From the NCBI GenBank assembly GCA_903847205.1, contig CAINDA010000008.1, positions 62,001 through 126,000 of the forward strand: a stretch of 64,000 nucleotides of DNA, written 5' to 3'. Shown here piece after piece: positions 34,901 through 42,395 of the stretch. A program made the position numbers and the translations under genes. The DNA comes from an uncultured Bacteroidota bacterium (GTDB taxonomy: Bacteria > Bacteroidota > Bacteroidia > 2-12-FULL-35-15). Position 1 is the stretch's first letter; the number at the start of each line of letters is the position of its first letter. Below the pieces are notes generated by a model. The model was not told the DNA's origin. It did no database searches and saw only the letters and a list, made by a program, of their open reading frames with translations.

Positions 34901-36700
34901 ACCGGACAAATATTAAAACCGATTTACGATTATGTAAACTCATCCATACCTGCCGAAAAGCGTTTGATGATGATGCTTCAAAAGAAATTAAAATCATTGG
35001 ATGCAAACACCAGTTCAAATCAAAAACAAAGCACCAAGATTTTAGATGTGCCGGATTTCCTGAATAAATACGGTGATAAAATCGTAACGGAATATCTTTC
35101 TGAAAATCCTGAAATAAATACTTTATTGAACGACCCATTGAAATTGGACGATACCAGTAATGAAGATGCGAACTCAACAGAGGATGCAGCGCATAAAGTA
35201 TCGGGGCGTGTAGCGGTGCTTTCAACCAAGATGCAGCAGGATTTTTACAATGAAATTGCCGAACGCTATATTGATTTTATTGATTACTTAAAACAATCAG
35301 GCGAATATGATTTAGAAGTGGAAGCAATGAATTTAGAAGCAGAGCTTATCAGTCATTCTGTTATCAAGGTTGGCAAAGGCGGTGAGAGCGCATTTGGTGA
35401 GGACAGCATTTTAGAAACTGTAAAAGCGAATGTATTAAAAAAGCCATTCACAAAAATTGAATTGGAAAATATTATTACTGAATCATTAAGCGGAAAAGAT
35501 TTTAAAATCCTGCAAGCTGAAAGTATTGCAGACTTTGAGAGCTTTGTTGCAAAGCGTTTAAAAGATGAGATTATAGAGAACGAAGAAAAATACGCTGCGC
35601 TGATTAAGAATGTACCGAATGAAAAGAAGGTTCTGAAAATATTGGAAAAAGAAGGAGAAGGCGCATACCAAGCTGAAATAAAAAAGCGTGAGAAAATATT
35701 AAAGGATGCTGAAATAGCCTCTATTGCTCAAATAGAAAAGGTAACGGCTAACCGCAATCAATACACGGAAGGCTTATTAAAATTCTTTCATGTAAGCAGG
35801 AAATTAAATTATCCGGTACAATCTTACGATGGCGGACATGAAACCGTATTGGGTGTGTTCGTGGGGTTTATCATTGATAAGAAAAAGAAAAATCCCTATG
35901 CGCCAAGTGCTATGAAATTGCGCTTCGCAATTGCCAATAGCAATAAATACATTGCTATACCTGCAAGTTACAACAAGGACGTGATGGCAATTAAAGGCGA
36001 GAGCGTAGGTATTAACGATAAGGGTTTAGCTGATACACTAAACCAATGGGAAACGGCAGTAAAAAATGGTACGGCAGACAGAAAAATACGCCACATCATT
36101 ACCGGAAATTTATTACAAGCCTTTAGTGATTACAAAGGGAAATTAGTCAGCTACACCACGATTGATGGAGCAACTAAAAAAGGTATTCTCATGCCGGATA
36201 ACTGGCTACCATCGGAAGAAACAAAAGGAAAAGTAAATGTGCCAATTGGTAAAGCATTAAAGATTATTTCTTCGTTAGGTATTGGCAGTTCTATTAATTC
36301 CAATAATGGTGTTGGCATTATCCGCCAGTCAAATAATTACAAAATTATTGTGCCTGCATCTCGTCAGCGTGGCGGTGCGTTTTATTTAGATACCGATATT
36401 TTACCGCTTGTAGAAAACAGAAAGTTTGAAAAATTAGCAGATAAAATGGTGGCGTTAATGGATTTAAAACACATCGACAAATTGGTGGAGGTACTGCAAA
36501 GCAAACACGGCAGCAATGTTACATTAAGCGCAACTCAATTTGACATTATTAAAAAAGATATACCGCAAGGGCAGGCAAGAGAGCGCAAACCTTTACAGAA
36601 AGCTATAATCATACACGAAGAAAATATCGAGCCGGATTACAAAGAACTGGAATTGGAAGCTATGGCACTTGAACTGGAATTAGAACTAATGGAATTTTGA
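31985..36700 (+). CDS. Methylase-helicase fusion (Strawberry-notch/DarB-like)
   Basis: This 1571-residue protein has an N-terminal N6-methylase-like domain with SAM motif VGFEPSAGNGLL (near residue 120) and catalytic motif TNPPFGN (near 184). An SF2 helicase of the Strawberry-notch type follows: Walker A DQTGIGKGR (near 445), MDESHNSSG (near 575) and QKRGRINRTGQ (near 965). Phage P1 DarB has a comparable methylase-helicase layout, travels in the virion and protects against type I restriction. A similar antirestriction role here is inference. A short Glu/Leu motif occurs three times. It is the largest gene of the operon. Confidence 0.8.
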   Translation: MKTMDTIQLFVMRIETDLIAKIKHNKLSVEKLAASFGITDKTEVKEFTELAIVNRARKIAHSGNDVYTNYFDIVDLYNHQVNLSHRTSQSILLQQYSTPAPIGYLAGIFCGIDKFDNAENGYVGFEPSAGNGLLTIAAKPENFIVNEIDDTRNINLQSQGYKAVYKVDATEAFNKSISFKFHKTFNAIITNPPFGNLDRAIPYDNFQFKTLDHVMALRALDTMANNGKAAIIIGGHTQWDEKGRIQAGKNRIFFNYLYSHYNVVDVINIDGHKLYSRQGTAFNVRLILIDGRKIKVQGAAPIFNNEVDVIVKSFEELYERVTENILSDTAMRNKNINEYELEAQALELELELMQGDGLGAPYMPASESCVVLDTVVPDSMDYETHSAVKRIKEAVGGDIDAFVKQRLKYRTSIELCKSLSAEQTDAVAMAIYNIEVRKQGMIIGDQTGIGKGRIAAAMIRYAVNQGHQPIFITEKANLFSDLYRDLTAIGSSHLVPFIVNGKESKTDIKDEQGNIIYQALPPTEQNAIFKDKKVPKKFDFVLATYSQFNSPEKKPEKPSFISAIASDNILIMDESHNSSGSSNTGEYMQAVLAKTKGVVFLSATFAKRPDNMPVYAMKTSISDANMSKEELVEAITKGGVALQEVLASQLVEEGQMLRRERSFEGVEVNYITLDAKEQEHKAIADNITSILRDVIGFQKNFVDEEVEELDKIAVAEGKETQVRKGTSEAGVSNQPYFSKVFNVINQMLFSIKAEAVADRAIERLKEGKKPVIAFASTMGSFIEQMENEHGMPVKDGDTINADFSEVLMRGLDGVLRYTEKDVNGESIYKQFNIAELSPEAKTEYIRITEKIKSVSTGITISPIDVIIQKLEKAGYSVAEVTGRKYGVQLNLKTNQGLVLARKKLNTNDAFRKFNNNEVDVLMINQSGSTGASAHAIVTSKVPKEEVRQRVMIVLQAELDINTEVQKRGRINRTGQILKPIYDYVNSSIPAEKRLMMMLQKKLKSLDANTSSNQKQSTKILDVPDFLNKYGDKIVTEYLSENPEINTLLNDPLKLDDTSNEDANSTEDAAHKVSGRVAVLSTKMQQDFYNEIAERYIDFIDYLKQSGEYDLEVEAMNLEAELISHSVIKVGKGGESAFGEDSILETVKANVLKKPFTKIELENIITESLSGKDFKILQAESIADFESFVAKRLKDEIIENEEKYAALIKNVPNEKKVLKILEKEGEGAYQAEIKKREKILKDAEIASIAQIEKVTANRNQYTEGLLKFFHVSRKLNYPVQSYDGGHETVLGVFVGFIIDKKKKNPYAPSAMKLRFAIANSNKYIAIPASYNKDVMAIKGESVGINDKGLADTLNQWETAVKNGTADRKIRHIITGNLLQAFSDYKGKLVSYTTIDGATKKGILMPDNWLPSEETKGKVNVPIGKALKIISSLGIGSSINSNNGVGIIRQSNNYKIIVPASRQRGGAFYLDTDILPLVENRKFEKLADKMVALMDLKHIDKLVEVLQSKHGSNVTLSATQFDIIKKDIPQGQARERKPLQKAIIIHEENIEPDYKELELEAMALELELELMEF

Positions 36701-36740
36701 GGCAGAGCCTCTTTTATTAAAACAAAAAAAATTTAAAACT

Positions 36741-38222
36741 ATGATAACCGCAAACAATTATTACAATCAAATCAACAGCATTGGCGCAAACCAATTACCG
36801 CCAACGCTTTTAAAGAGCCACGAGTTAGTAAACAAAGTAACTCAGGAAGGTGCAAGTTGGGAAACCTATAACGGTAATACTGCAATCAAACGCATGATTG
36901 ATTTGTATTTAACCAAGCTCAACGAGTATGTGGAGCAAAAGAAACCAAAACAAAAGGCGGTAAGTCCAGGAAACAGCGAAACTGTTAAACATGAAAAAAA
37001 ACAGCATTCGGCAAAACCTCACAAAGAGCCGAAAGTAAAGGCTGTGAAGCCAAAAAAAATTGATACGGCAACACAGGTAGAACATATTGAAGATGAATTA
37101 AAATTTATCAAACGCTTTATTTTGCTGAATGGAAAAACAAAATCTGCCGAGCAGGTATTAGGCTTTTTAAACAGCTTACAAAAAGCAATTATCGAAAAAC
37201 GTATTCGCAAATCTTCACCCTATGCCGATGAAATAAAAATCATTCAGGAAAAATTAGTGCAGACCTATAACGCAATGAATACAAGTATTCAAATCCAGTT
37301 AAAGCCTGAAACAATGGAGAAAATGATTAAGCTCGTTAAGAGTGAAAAAGTAATGCCCTCTGTAAAATTCATAAAACGCTATGTGAGTTTACAAGGCAAA
37401 ACAGGCATAAAAGATAAAGCAAAAAAATTATTTGATGATATGCAGAAAGCTGTTAAGCAAGGGCATTTAACAAAATCAGATAAGTATGCAGATAAAGTAA
37501 ACGTGATGTATTTGAGCTTACATAATTTGTTATTCAAGCCGAAACAAAACGATGCTCTTGCCATATCCAAACATGAATTAAATGGATTGTTAGGTATTCT
37601 TAACGGTTGTGGTTGTCATGGATTAGACGGTGTTGAGAATGAACAAGCACCAGTAGTAACAAAACAAAATAAAATTATGAATAGCGTTGATTTTGCAAAG
37701 ATGCAATTTGATAGCATCGGATTTTCCGGCAAATGGTTAGATTTTATCGGGGATCCGGCAAAAGGATTTACTGCTATGGTATTTGGTAAACCTAAAATGG
37801 GTAAATCTTATGTGTGTATTGATTTTGCCGGATACCTTGCACGCAATCATGGGAAAGTTTTGTACGTTGCCAAAGAGGAAAGGCTCGATGCTACACTTCA
37901 AAAAAAATTGAACGATACCAATGTAAAGCATCCTAATTTATTTGTGAGCGATTTTCTGCCGGAGAATTTATCAGAATATAATTTTGTATTCATTGACAGC
38001 GTGAATAAAATGGAGCTTCTGCCGAATGATTTAGATGCTTTAAAAACGAAGAATCCGGGTGTGTCATTCATTTATGTATTTCAAACCACCAAAGAGGGAA
38101 ATTTCAGAGGCTCTAACCATTTTCAGCATGATGTTGATGTGGTTATTGAAGTTCCTGAAAAGGGTAAGGCGGTTCAAAATGGCAGATTTAATCAGGGTGG
38201 GGAGATGCAGATTTTTGAGTAA
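36741..38222 (+). CDS. RecA/KaiC-like ATPase with duplicated N-terminal module
   Basis: This 493-residue protein has a C-terminal P-loop domain with Walker A FGKPKMGKSY (near residue 350), a likely Walker B FVFIDSVNKM (near 416) and a final beta region. It is like RecA/KaiC-fold ATPases. The N-terminal half holds two copies of a ~60-residue module (about 128-186 and 210-268) with FIKR, GKT, QKA, KS and YAD in the same order. It could be a replicative or packaging ATPase, but it lacks FtsK/HerA features that I can see. Confidence 0.65.
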   Translation: MITANNYYNQINSIGANQLPPTLLKSHELVNKVTQEGASWETYNGNTAIKRMIDLYLTKLNEYVEQKKPKQKAVSPGNSETVKHEKKQHSAKPHKEPKVKAVKPKKIDTATQVEHIEDELKFIKRFILLNGKTKSAEQVLGFLNSLQKAIIEKRIRKSSPYADEIKIIQEKLVQTYNAMNTSIQIQLKPETMEKMIKLVKSEKVMPSVKFIKRYVSLQGKTGIKDKAKKLFDDMQKAVKQGHLTKSDKYADKVNVMYLSLHNLLFKPKQNDALAISKHELNGLLGILNGCGCHGLDGVENEQAPVVTKQNKIMNSVDFAKMQFDSIGFSGKWLDFIGDPAKGFTAMVFGKPKMGKSYVCIDFAGYLARNHGKVLYVAKEERLDATLQKKLNDTNVKHPNLFVSDFLPENLSEYNFVFIDSVNKMELLPNDLDALKTKNPGVSFIYVFQTTKEGNFRGSNHFQHDVDVVIEVPEKGKAVQNGRFNQGGEMQIFE

Positions 38223-38270
38223 AAACAGAATAATTAATTTTTAAATAATAACGTCATATAAAAACAAAAA

Positions 38271-38873
38271 ATGGAAACCGAAAACATGAACACGCAAAAT
38301 TTGGAAAAAATAATTTTTCCGAGAAAGTTTGGCTATTCTGCCAAAGAGCAAAGAAAGAAAGATATTCTTTCAATTCTTTTTAGCCCAAATAATTTTTTAT
38401 TGGGCAGCAGGGACACAGATATAATTCGCATGATATTGATTGAAGATAAAAATTTGAAGGAGATTGGGGATAAATTTAATCTTACGCCTACAACAATAAG
38501 CCACATCTTTAACCGAGCTATCAGAAGAATAAATTTTCGTTACGCTACAATTAATGAACAGTTGGAGAATGCAGTTAATATGCAGGAAGAAATAAGGTTT
38601 CTCACAAAAAAATTGCGGCAATATGAAAATGAAAATATAATTGCCTCTTTGCCTTTGGAAACAAAAGAAATCTTATACAAGGGTATAAAAGAATTTAACT
38701 TTTCTGTCCGTGCGATAAACACTTTCAAGGCAGCCAGAATTGATACGCTTGCCGACCTCGTGAAATTTTCTAAGAGAGATTTATTAAGATTTAGGAACGT
38801 GGGGAAAGTAACCGTTATAGAAATAAACGAATTCTTAAAATCAAAAGGTCTGAGTTGGGAAATGAAAATGTAA
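38271..38873 (+). CDS. Sigma region 4-like / alpha-CTD-like transcription regulator
   Basis: This 200-residue protein has a helix-turn-helix of sigma-4 type (residues about 43-85: LKEIGDKFNLTPTTISHIFNRAIRRI), then a coiled linker. A C-terminal helix-hairpin-helix region follows (about 145-195: IDTLADLVKFSKRDLLRFRNVGK) resembling the RNA polymerase alpha C-terminal domain. Such a fusion could bridge polymerase to specific promoters, for example a late-gene activator. It ends the long operon and is followed by a strong terminator. Confidence 0.65.
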   Translation: METENMNTQNLEKIIFPRKFGYSAKEQRKKDILSILFSPNNFLLGSRDTDIIRMILIEDKNLKEIGDKFNLTPTTISHIFNRAIRRINFRYATINEQLENAVNMQEEIRFLTKKLRQYENENIIASLPLETKEILYKGIKEFNFSVRAINTFKAARIDTLADLVKFSKRDLLRFRNVGKVTVIEINEFLKSKGLSWEMKM

Positions 38874-38895
38874 GGCGATACAGATATTCTAAAAT

Positions 38896-38924
38896 AAAAA
38901 AGGTCGAAATTTTCGACCTTTTTT
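38896..38924 (+). terminator. Terminator of the 15.7-kb operon
   Basis: AGGTCGAAA and TTTTCGACCT form a perfect stem flanked by A6 and T6. A diverged copy of this hairpin and its surroundings lies at 43806-43880. Confidence 0.85.
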
Positions 38925-38985
38925 ATTTGCCATTAATTTTAAAATACGGATATTTACATAGACTACTGTGTAATAGGTAAAAATC

Positions 38986-39738
38986 ATGGAACATAAACAG
39001 ATAATAGGGCTTGAGAAAAAAGAAATTGAGAATATTTCGGGGAAGGGTATTTCTTTTAAAAACATTAGAATACCTAACGAGGATTGTTCATTTTTTATCA
39101 TACGCTATGAAATAGTAAATCAAGTAAACAATAGTAAATTTAGTAGTCCTATTAACCTATTTCCCAGTATCTATCAAAGGGATGTTTCGCAAGTTACTTT
39201 GTCTAAATCTATTCTGATACCTGATGATTGTAAAATATATATACAAATAGAGCCTATATTAAAAAAGGAATTTAAAGGAACAGTTTTTATAGATTATGAA
39301 GTTTTCATGCCGGATATTAAACTGAAAAATAAACCAGGAATGAAAGTTTTTATTAATGAATCTGATAGACAAAATGCTTATAGAATTGCCCTAACAAATT
39401 TAGCACGCTTTTTTGGTATTCCGAATTGGGAATATGAGGACAATAAAACACTTTATGGTAAAATAAAAGAGGTTAATGACCCAATTATAGATTTATTAAA
39501 AAAATATTTTAAAGCATATAATGAATGGTTTGGATTTTATGCAAGAATAAAAGAGGAAGAAACTAAAACAGGTCAGGAGCGTGATTTAACTAAGGAAGAA
39601 AGGAATGAACTTGCGGGGTTAATTAAAAATCGGGATAGTACTTTAAATGCGCTACAAACAAAATTTGATGAATTACAATTTGATAGATTCAAAAAATCAC
39701 ATGGTCTCGGCAATATTGATGGAATAATACAGGAATAA
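38986..39738 (+). CDS. Hypothetical protein, 250 residues
   Basis: The N-terminal half is beta-rich (FFIIRYEIVNQVN, KIYIQIEPIL). The C-terminal half is helical and highly charged (DLTKEERNELAGLIK). No signal peptide or recognised family. The next gene starts 5 bases downstream, so they are probably one two-gene unit placed after the operon terminator. Likely cargo. Confidence 0.55.
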   Translation: MEHKQIIGLEKKEIENISGKGISFKNIRIPNEDCSFFIIRYEIVNQVNNSKFSSPINLFPSIYQRDVSQVTLSKSILIPDDCKIYIQIEPILKKEFKGTVFIDYEVFMPDIKLKNKPGMKVFINESDRQNAYRIALTNLARFFGIPNWEYEDNKTLYGKIKEVNDPIIDLLKKYFKAYNEWFGFYARIKEEETKTGQERDLTKEERNELAGLIKNRDSTLNALQTKFDELQFDRFKKSHGLGNIDGIIQE

Positions 39739-39743
39739 TTATT

Positions 39744-40436
39744 ATGATTACAATTTGTTGCCACGAACATATTAAAATTATTGGCGAAACTCAAAAGGTT
39801 TGGTCAGATTGGTTGCTTGCAATTGCTACGTTAATTCTTGCATTAGCTACATTATATCTTTTAAGTGAAGCAAAAAAACAATTAAAAAAAGTTAAAGAAT
39901 TTATTGAAAAATACACAACATTTAATCAAGTACAGTCTGCGGAAAATATCATAATTAAGCAAATAGAATTTCATTATAAACTACTCGAAAGAATAGAAGC
40001 AATTGGGAAATATACATTTAAAGAAATGTATAACGATTTTGAGGGATATTATAGAATTGATACGAAAGAATATAATAATATAGCAGAAAAGATTGAAGGT
40101 GCGTATCAAAAATTATATGATTCTTCCGGTTATTTAATTGGGCATTATTACAGGCATCTATATAGAATTTTCAAAAATATTGACGAAACAAAAATTTTTT
40201 CTGATTCTGACAAAAATCGTTATGCTAAACTTGTTAGAGCGCAATTATCAGAATATGAAATTTTATTATTATTCTATAATTGTATATGGATAGCCAACGA
40301 CGATGAATCTAAGTTTAAAAATTTGGTTGAAACATATGAGCTTTTAAAGGGTATAAATGAATCTAAAATTTCAAATTTAGACGCATTGCATTTTTCATTA
40401 TATTCTTCTACTGCATTTGGAGGACATGGAAATTAA
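39744..40436 (+). CDS. Membrane protein with cytoplasmic helical domain, 230 residues
   Basis: An N-terminal transmembrane helix (about residues 21-42: WLLAIATLILALATLYLL) is followed by a helical domain with HYYRHLYRIFKNID. This layout resembles the 'putative phage abortive infection protein' type seen in defence islands, but the match is weak. It is paired with the 250-residue gene upstream. The 256 bases after it (40437-40692) hold only the next promoter. Confidence 0.55.
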   Translation: MITICCHEHIKIIGETQKVWSDWLLAIATLILALATLYLLSEAKKQLKKVKEFIEKYTTFNQVQSAENIIIKQIEFHYKLLERIEAIGKYTFKEMYNDFEGYYRIDTKEYNNIAEKIEGAYQKLYDSSGYLIGHYYRHLYRIFKNIDETKIFSDSDKNRYAKLVRAQLSEYEILLLFYNCIWIANDDESKFKNLVETYELLKGINESKISNLDALHFSLYSSTAFGGHGN

Positions 40437-40668
40437 TTTTTATTCTTACCAATTGCAAAAATTACAATTATAAAGTAGATACAATTAGGGATTCACTTTA
40501 ATGACTTTTAGAATATTTGTTTTACGACCTTGATTATAGGACTATTAAACAGTTGACTAATAACTTTAAAGAATTTGGATTTTCTTTAATTCGTAATTCG
40601 ACTTATATTATAAGGTTCAATTTGTTTTGGAAAAATAAAAAATGTAAAATTTGGTATAGCTTAATAAT

Positions 40669-40676
40669 TATTTTTG
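40669..40676 (+). promoter_or_regulatory. Bacteroidota -7 box (TATTTTTG)
   Basis: TAnnTTTG match 16 bases before the ATG at 40693. The same box with the same spacing is preserved in the decayed copy at 43761-43768. Confidence 0.55.
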
Positions 40677-40692
40677 AGTAAAAAATTTAAAC

Positions 40693-40923
40693 ATGGATAG
40701 CCATAAAAATACAGAAGAAAGAAAAGTGTTTCATTTAAAAGCCTATATGAAGAAACAGCTTATTGAAGAATTAAGCCTTGCTTCATCTTACGAGTTTGAC
40801 AAAATAGTTAAGCCCCATGCGGAAAAGGTAGGAAAACGAATGGGGAACTATTATACGCCAAAGCAAGTAAGGTTCATCTTTGACTTGATTCAGGCATATA
40901 AAAAAGATAAAGCAAAAGACTGA
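40693..40923 (+). CDS. Small basic protein, 76 residues
   Basis: Helical and Lys-rich, with LKAYMKKQLIEELSL and a C-terminal part (MGNYYTPKQVRFIFDLI) that looks like a small DNA-binding fold. It is the last gene of element A before the proposed attR. Its promoter and start region are also found, decayed, at 43756-43800. It could be an element-encoded regulator such as an excision factor, without direct evidence. Confidence 0.6.
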   Translation: MDSHKNTEERKVFHLKAYMKKQLIEELSLASSYEFDKIVKPHAEKVGKRMGNYYTPKQVRFIFDLIQAYKKDKAKD

Positions 40924-40966
40924 TGATTATGTGGGATTATAGTATTGGTGAAAAACTTTATATTTT

Positions 40967-41050
40967 TCAAATATTTAAATACGGCTCTAAATTGGCTAAT
41001 ACCTCGATGTCGTCTAATAATTGTTTCGATATTTCGTCAGTAGTGCCCAC
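40967..41050 (-). pseudogene. Orphan recombinase-type tail 1 / attR of element A
   Basis: A 27-residue frame with no gene body: it begins GTG at 41050 (VGTTDEIS), continues KQLLDDIEVL and stops at 40967. It is homologous to orphan tails 2-4. Its first bases (GTGGGC) equal those at the tRNA junction, where the recombinase now reads VGPLG instead. I read it as the displaced native C-terminus of the recombinase. A rightward 76-residue frame over the same DNA is rejected. Confidence 0.65.
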
Positions 41051-41057
41051 AAATGAG

Positions 41058-41090
41058 AAAAGTGTAGAAAAATGGTTTTTCTACACTTTT
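41058..41090. terminator. Perfect 15-bp-stem terminator next to the att core
   Basis: AAAAGTGTAGAAAAA pairs perfectly with its complement around TGG and is followed by further T's. It starts 8 bases beyond the proposed core, as at the tRNA junction. Confidence 0.85.
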
Positions 41091-41226
41091 TCTGTTTTTA
41101 TTCTTTTCTACTTTGTTTTTTTACTGTGGATAAATTTGAGCTTATCAAAATAAATTCCTTCTGAAAAATACATACTTTTAGGCTGGCAAATTCATAGTTA
41201 AAAATTGAAAAACAGTAGAAATAGAA

Positions 41227-42060
41227 ATGAGCAATATAAAACTTTTTGAAAGCAAACAAATACGAAGTGCTTGGAATGAGTCAGATCAGAAATGGTATTT
41301 TTCAATACAAGATGTAGTGCAATTGCTTACAGATGCATCAGATGTAAAGGATTATATCAAAAAAATGAAAAAGCGGGACACTCAGTTAAATTCCAACTGG
41401 GGGACAATTTGTCCCCTAGTTGAAATGCTGGCAGCTGATGGCAAAAAAAGAAAAGTTCAAGCGGCGAACACGCAGGGGCTTTTGAGAATTATTCAATCTA
41501 TTCCTTCTCCAAAGGCAGAGCCGTTTAAACTTTGGTTAGCTCAAGTAGGTTCGGAACGGTTGGAAGAAATTGAAAACCCTGAAATAGCATCGCAAAGAAT
41601 TAGGGAAATATATAAAGCGAAGGGTTATAGCGAGGAGTGGATTGAAAAGCGAATGAGAGGAATTGCTGTAAGGGATGAACTTACAGGCGAATGGAAAAAA
41701 CGAGGAGTAAAAGAAGGAATGGAATACTCGATTCTTACAGCAGAAATAAGTAAAGCCACATTTGGAATTGTTCCAAGTGATTATAAAAAGTTGAAAGGTC
41801 TTACAAAATCGAATGAAAATCTTCGCGACCACATGACCGACTTGGAATTAATCTTTACAATGCTTGGAGAAGCTTCAACAACTGAAATTGCTAAAAATAG
41901 AAACGTGAAAGGATTTATCGATAATAGAAAGGCCGCAATAGCGGGTGGGAAAGTTGCCGGGAAAGCCCGAATAGATCTGGAGAAAAAATCGGGAAAAAAA
42001 GTTGTTTCAAAAGAAAATTACAAACAACTTCCAGAAGGTGAAAAGAGAAGACTAAAATAA
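41227..42060 (+). CDS. BRO-N domain protein (phage antirepressor-like)
   Basis: This 277-residue protein begins with a BRO-N-type DNA-binding domain (IRSAWNESDQKWYFSIQDVVQLL, then VQAANTQGLLRIIQSIPSPKAEPFKLWLAQVG). A helical region with KATFGIVPSDYKKLKGL and a basic C-terminus follow. The family occurs in phage antirepressors and in mobile islands. It is the only gene of module B. No promoter box was found in the 77 bases upstream. Confidence 0.85.
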   Translation: MSNIKLFESKQIRSAWNESDQKWYFSIQDVVQLLTDASDVKDYIKKMKKRDTQLNSNWGTICPLVEMLAADGKKRKVQAANTQGLLRIIQSIPSPKAEPFKLWLAQVGSERLEEIENPEIASQRIREIYKAKGYSEEWIEKRMRGIAVRDELTGEWKKRGVKEGMEYSILTAEISKATFGIVPSDYKKLKGLTKSNENLRDHMTDLELIFTMLGEASTTEIAKNRNVKGFIDNRKAAIAGGKVAGKARIDLEKKSGKKVVSKENYKQLPEGEKRRLK

Positions 42061-42173
42061 AAATGTCGTAAGGATTTATATTGGGCAACGGGCAATTCCC
42101 TCTTTTACAATCTAATTTAATTTTGTTCACAAATATTCATCAACTGAAATCAAATACAAAATGCAGAATCAAT

Positions 42174-42260
42174 TCAATGGCTTGAAATGTACCGCTTTAA
42201 ACTCGATAGCACTTCAATATCCTTCAGTAGCTGGTTCGAGATTTTGTCCGTGAAGTCCAC
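42174..42260 (-). pseudogene. Orphan recombinase-type tail 2 / att scar
   Basis: A 28-residue frame (VDFTDKISNQLL at the start, KRYISSH at the end) with no body. It is almost identical to tail 4 and clearly related to tails 1 and 3. Differences between copies are mainly synonymous or conservative in this frame, which shows it was protein-coding. It marks the right edge of module B. Confidence 0.65.
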
Positions 42261-42267
42261 AGCCTCT

Positions 42268-42295
42268 AAAGCCCTTGATAATCAAGGGCTTTTTT
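42268..42295. terminator. Terminator next to the att core
   Basis: AAAGCCCTTGAT and ATCAAGGGCTTT pair around a single A, with further T's. It starts 8 bases beyond the core at 42260. Confidence 0.85.
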
Positions 42296-42344
42296 GTTGA
42301 ACTCCCTTTTGGGTCAAACTTTTTTATGATTAAAACGGAAATAC

Positions 42345-42391
42345 TATATGGAATTATTTGGAATCAGATTCCAAATAATTCCATATATTTG
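42345..42391 (+). promoter_or_regulatory. 43-bp perfect palindrome overlapping a -7 box
   Basis: Arms of 21 bases around a central A (42345-42387), including GGAATTATTTGGAATC and its complement. The box TATATTTG (42384-42391) overlaps the right edge. The ATG of the AAA gene follows 4 bases later, so the transcript would be nearly leaderless. The palindrome could be a repressor site or a recognition hairpin. Confidence 0.75.
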
Positions 42392-42395
42392 TTTC

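Noticed and set aside
23237-38924. Interpretation as an integrative conjugative element or tailed prophage
   Set aside because: No relaxase, VirB4/VirD4-type or Tra proteins, and no terminase, portal, tape-measure or baseplate proteins were recognised.
40923-41153. Rightward 76-residue frame with a hydrophobic end
   Set aside because: It lies antisense to orphan tail 1 and the adjacent hairpin, and the conserved coding pattern is on the other strand.
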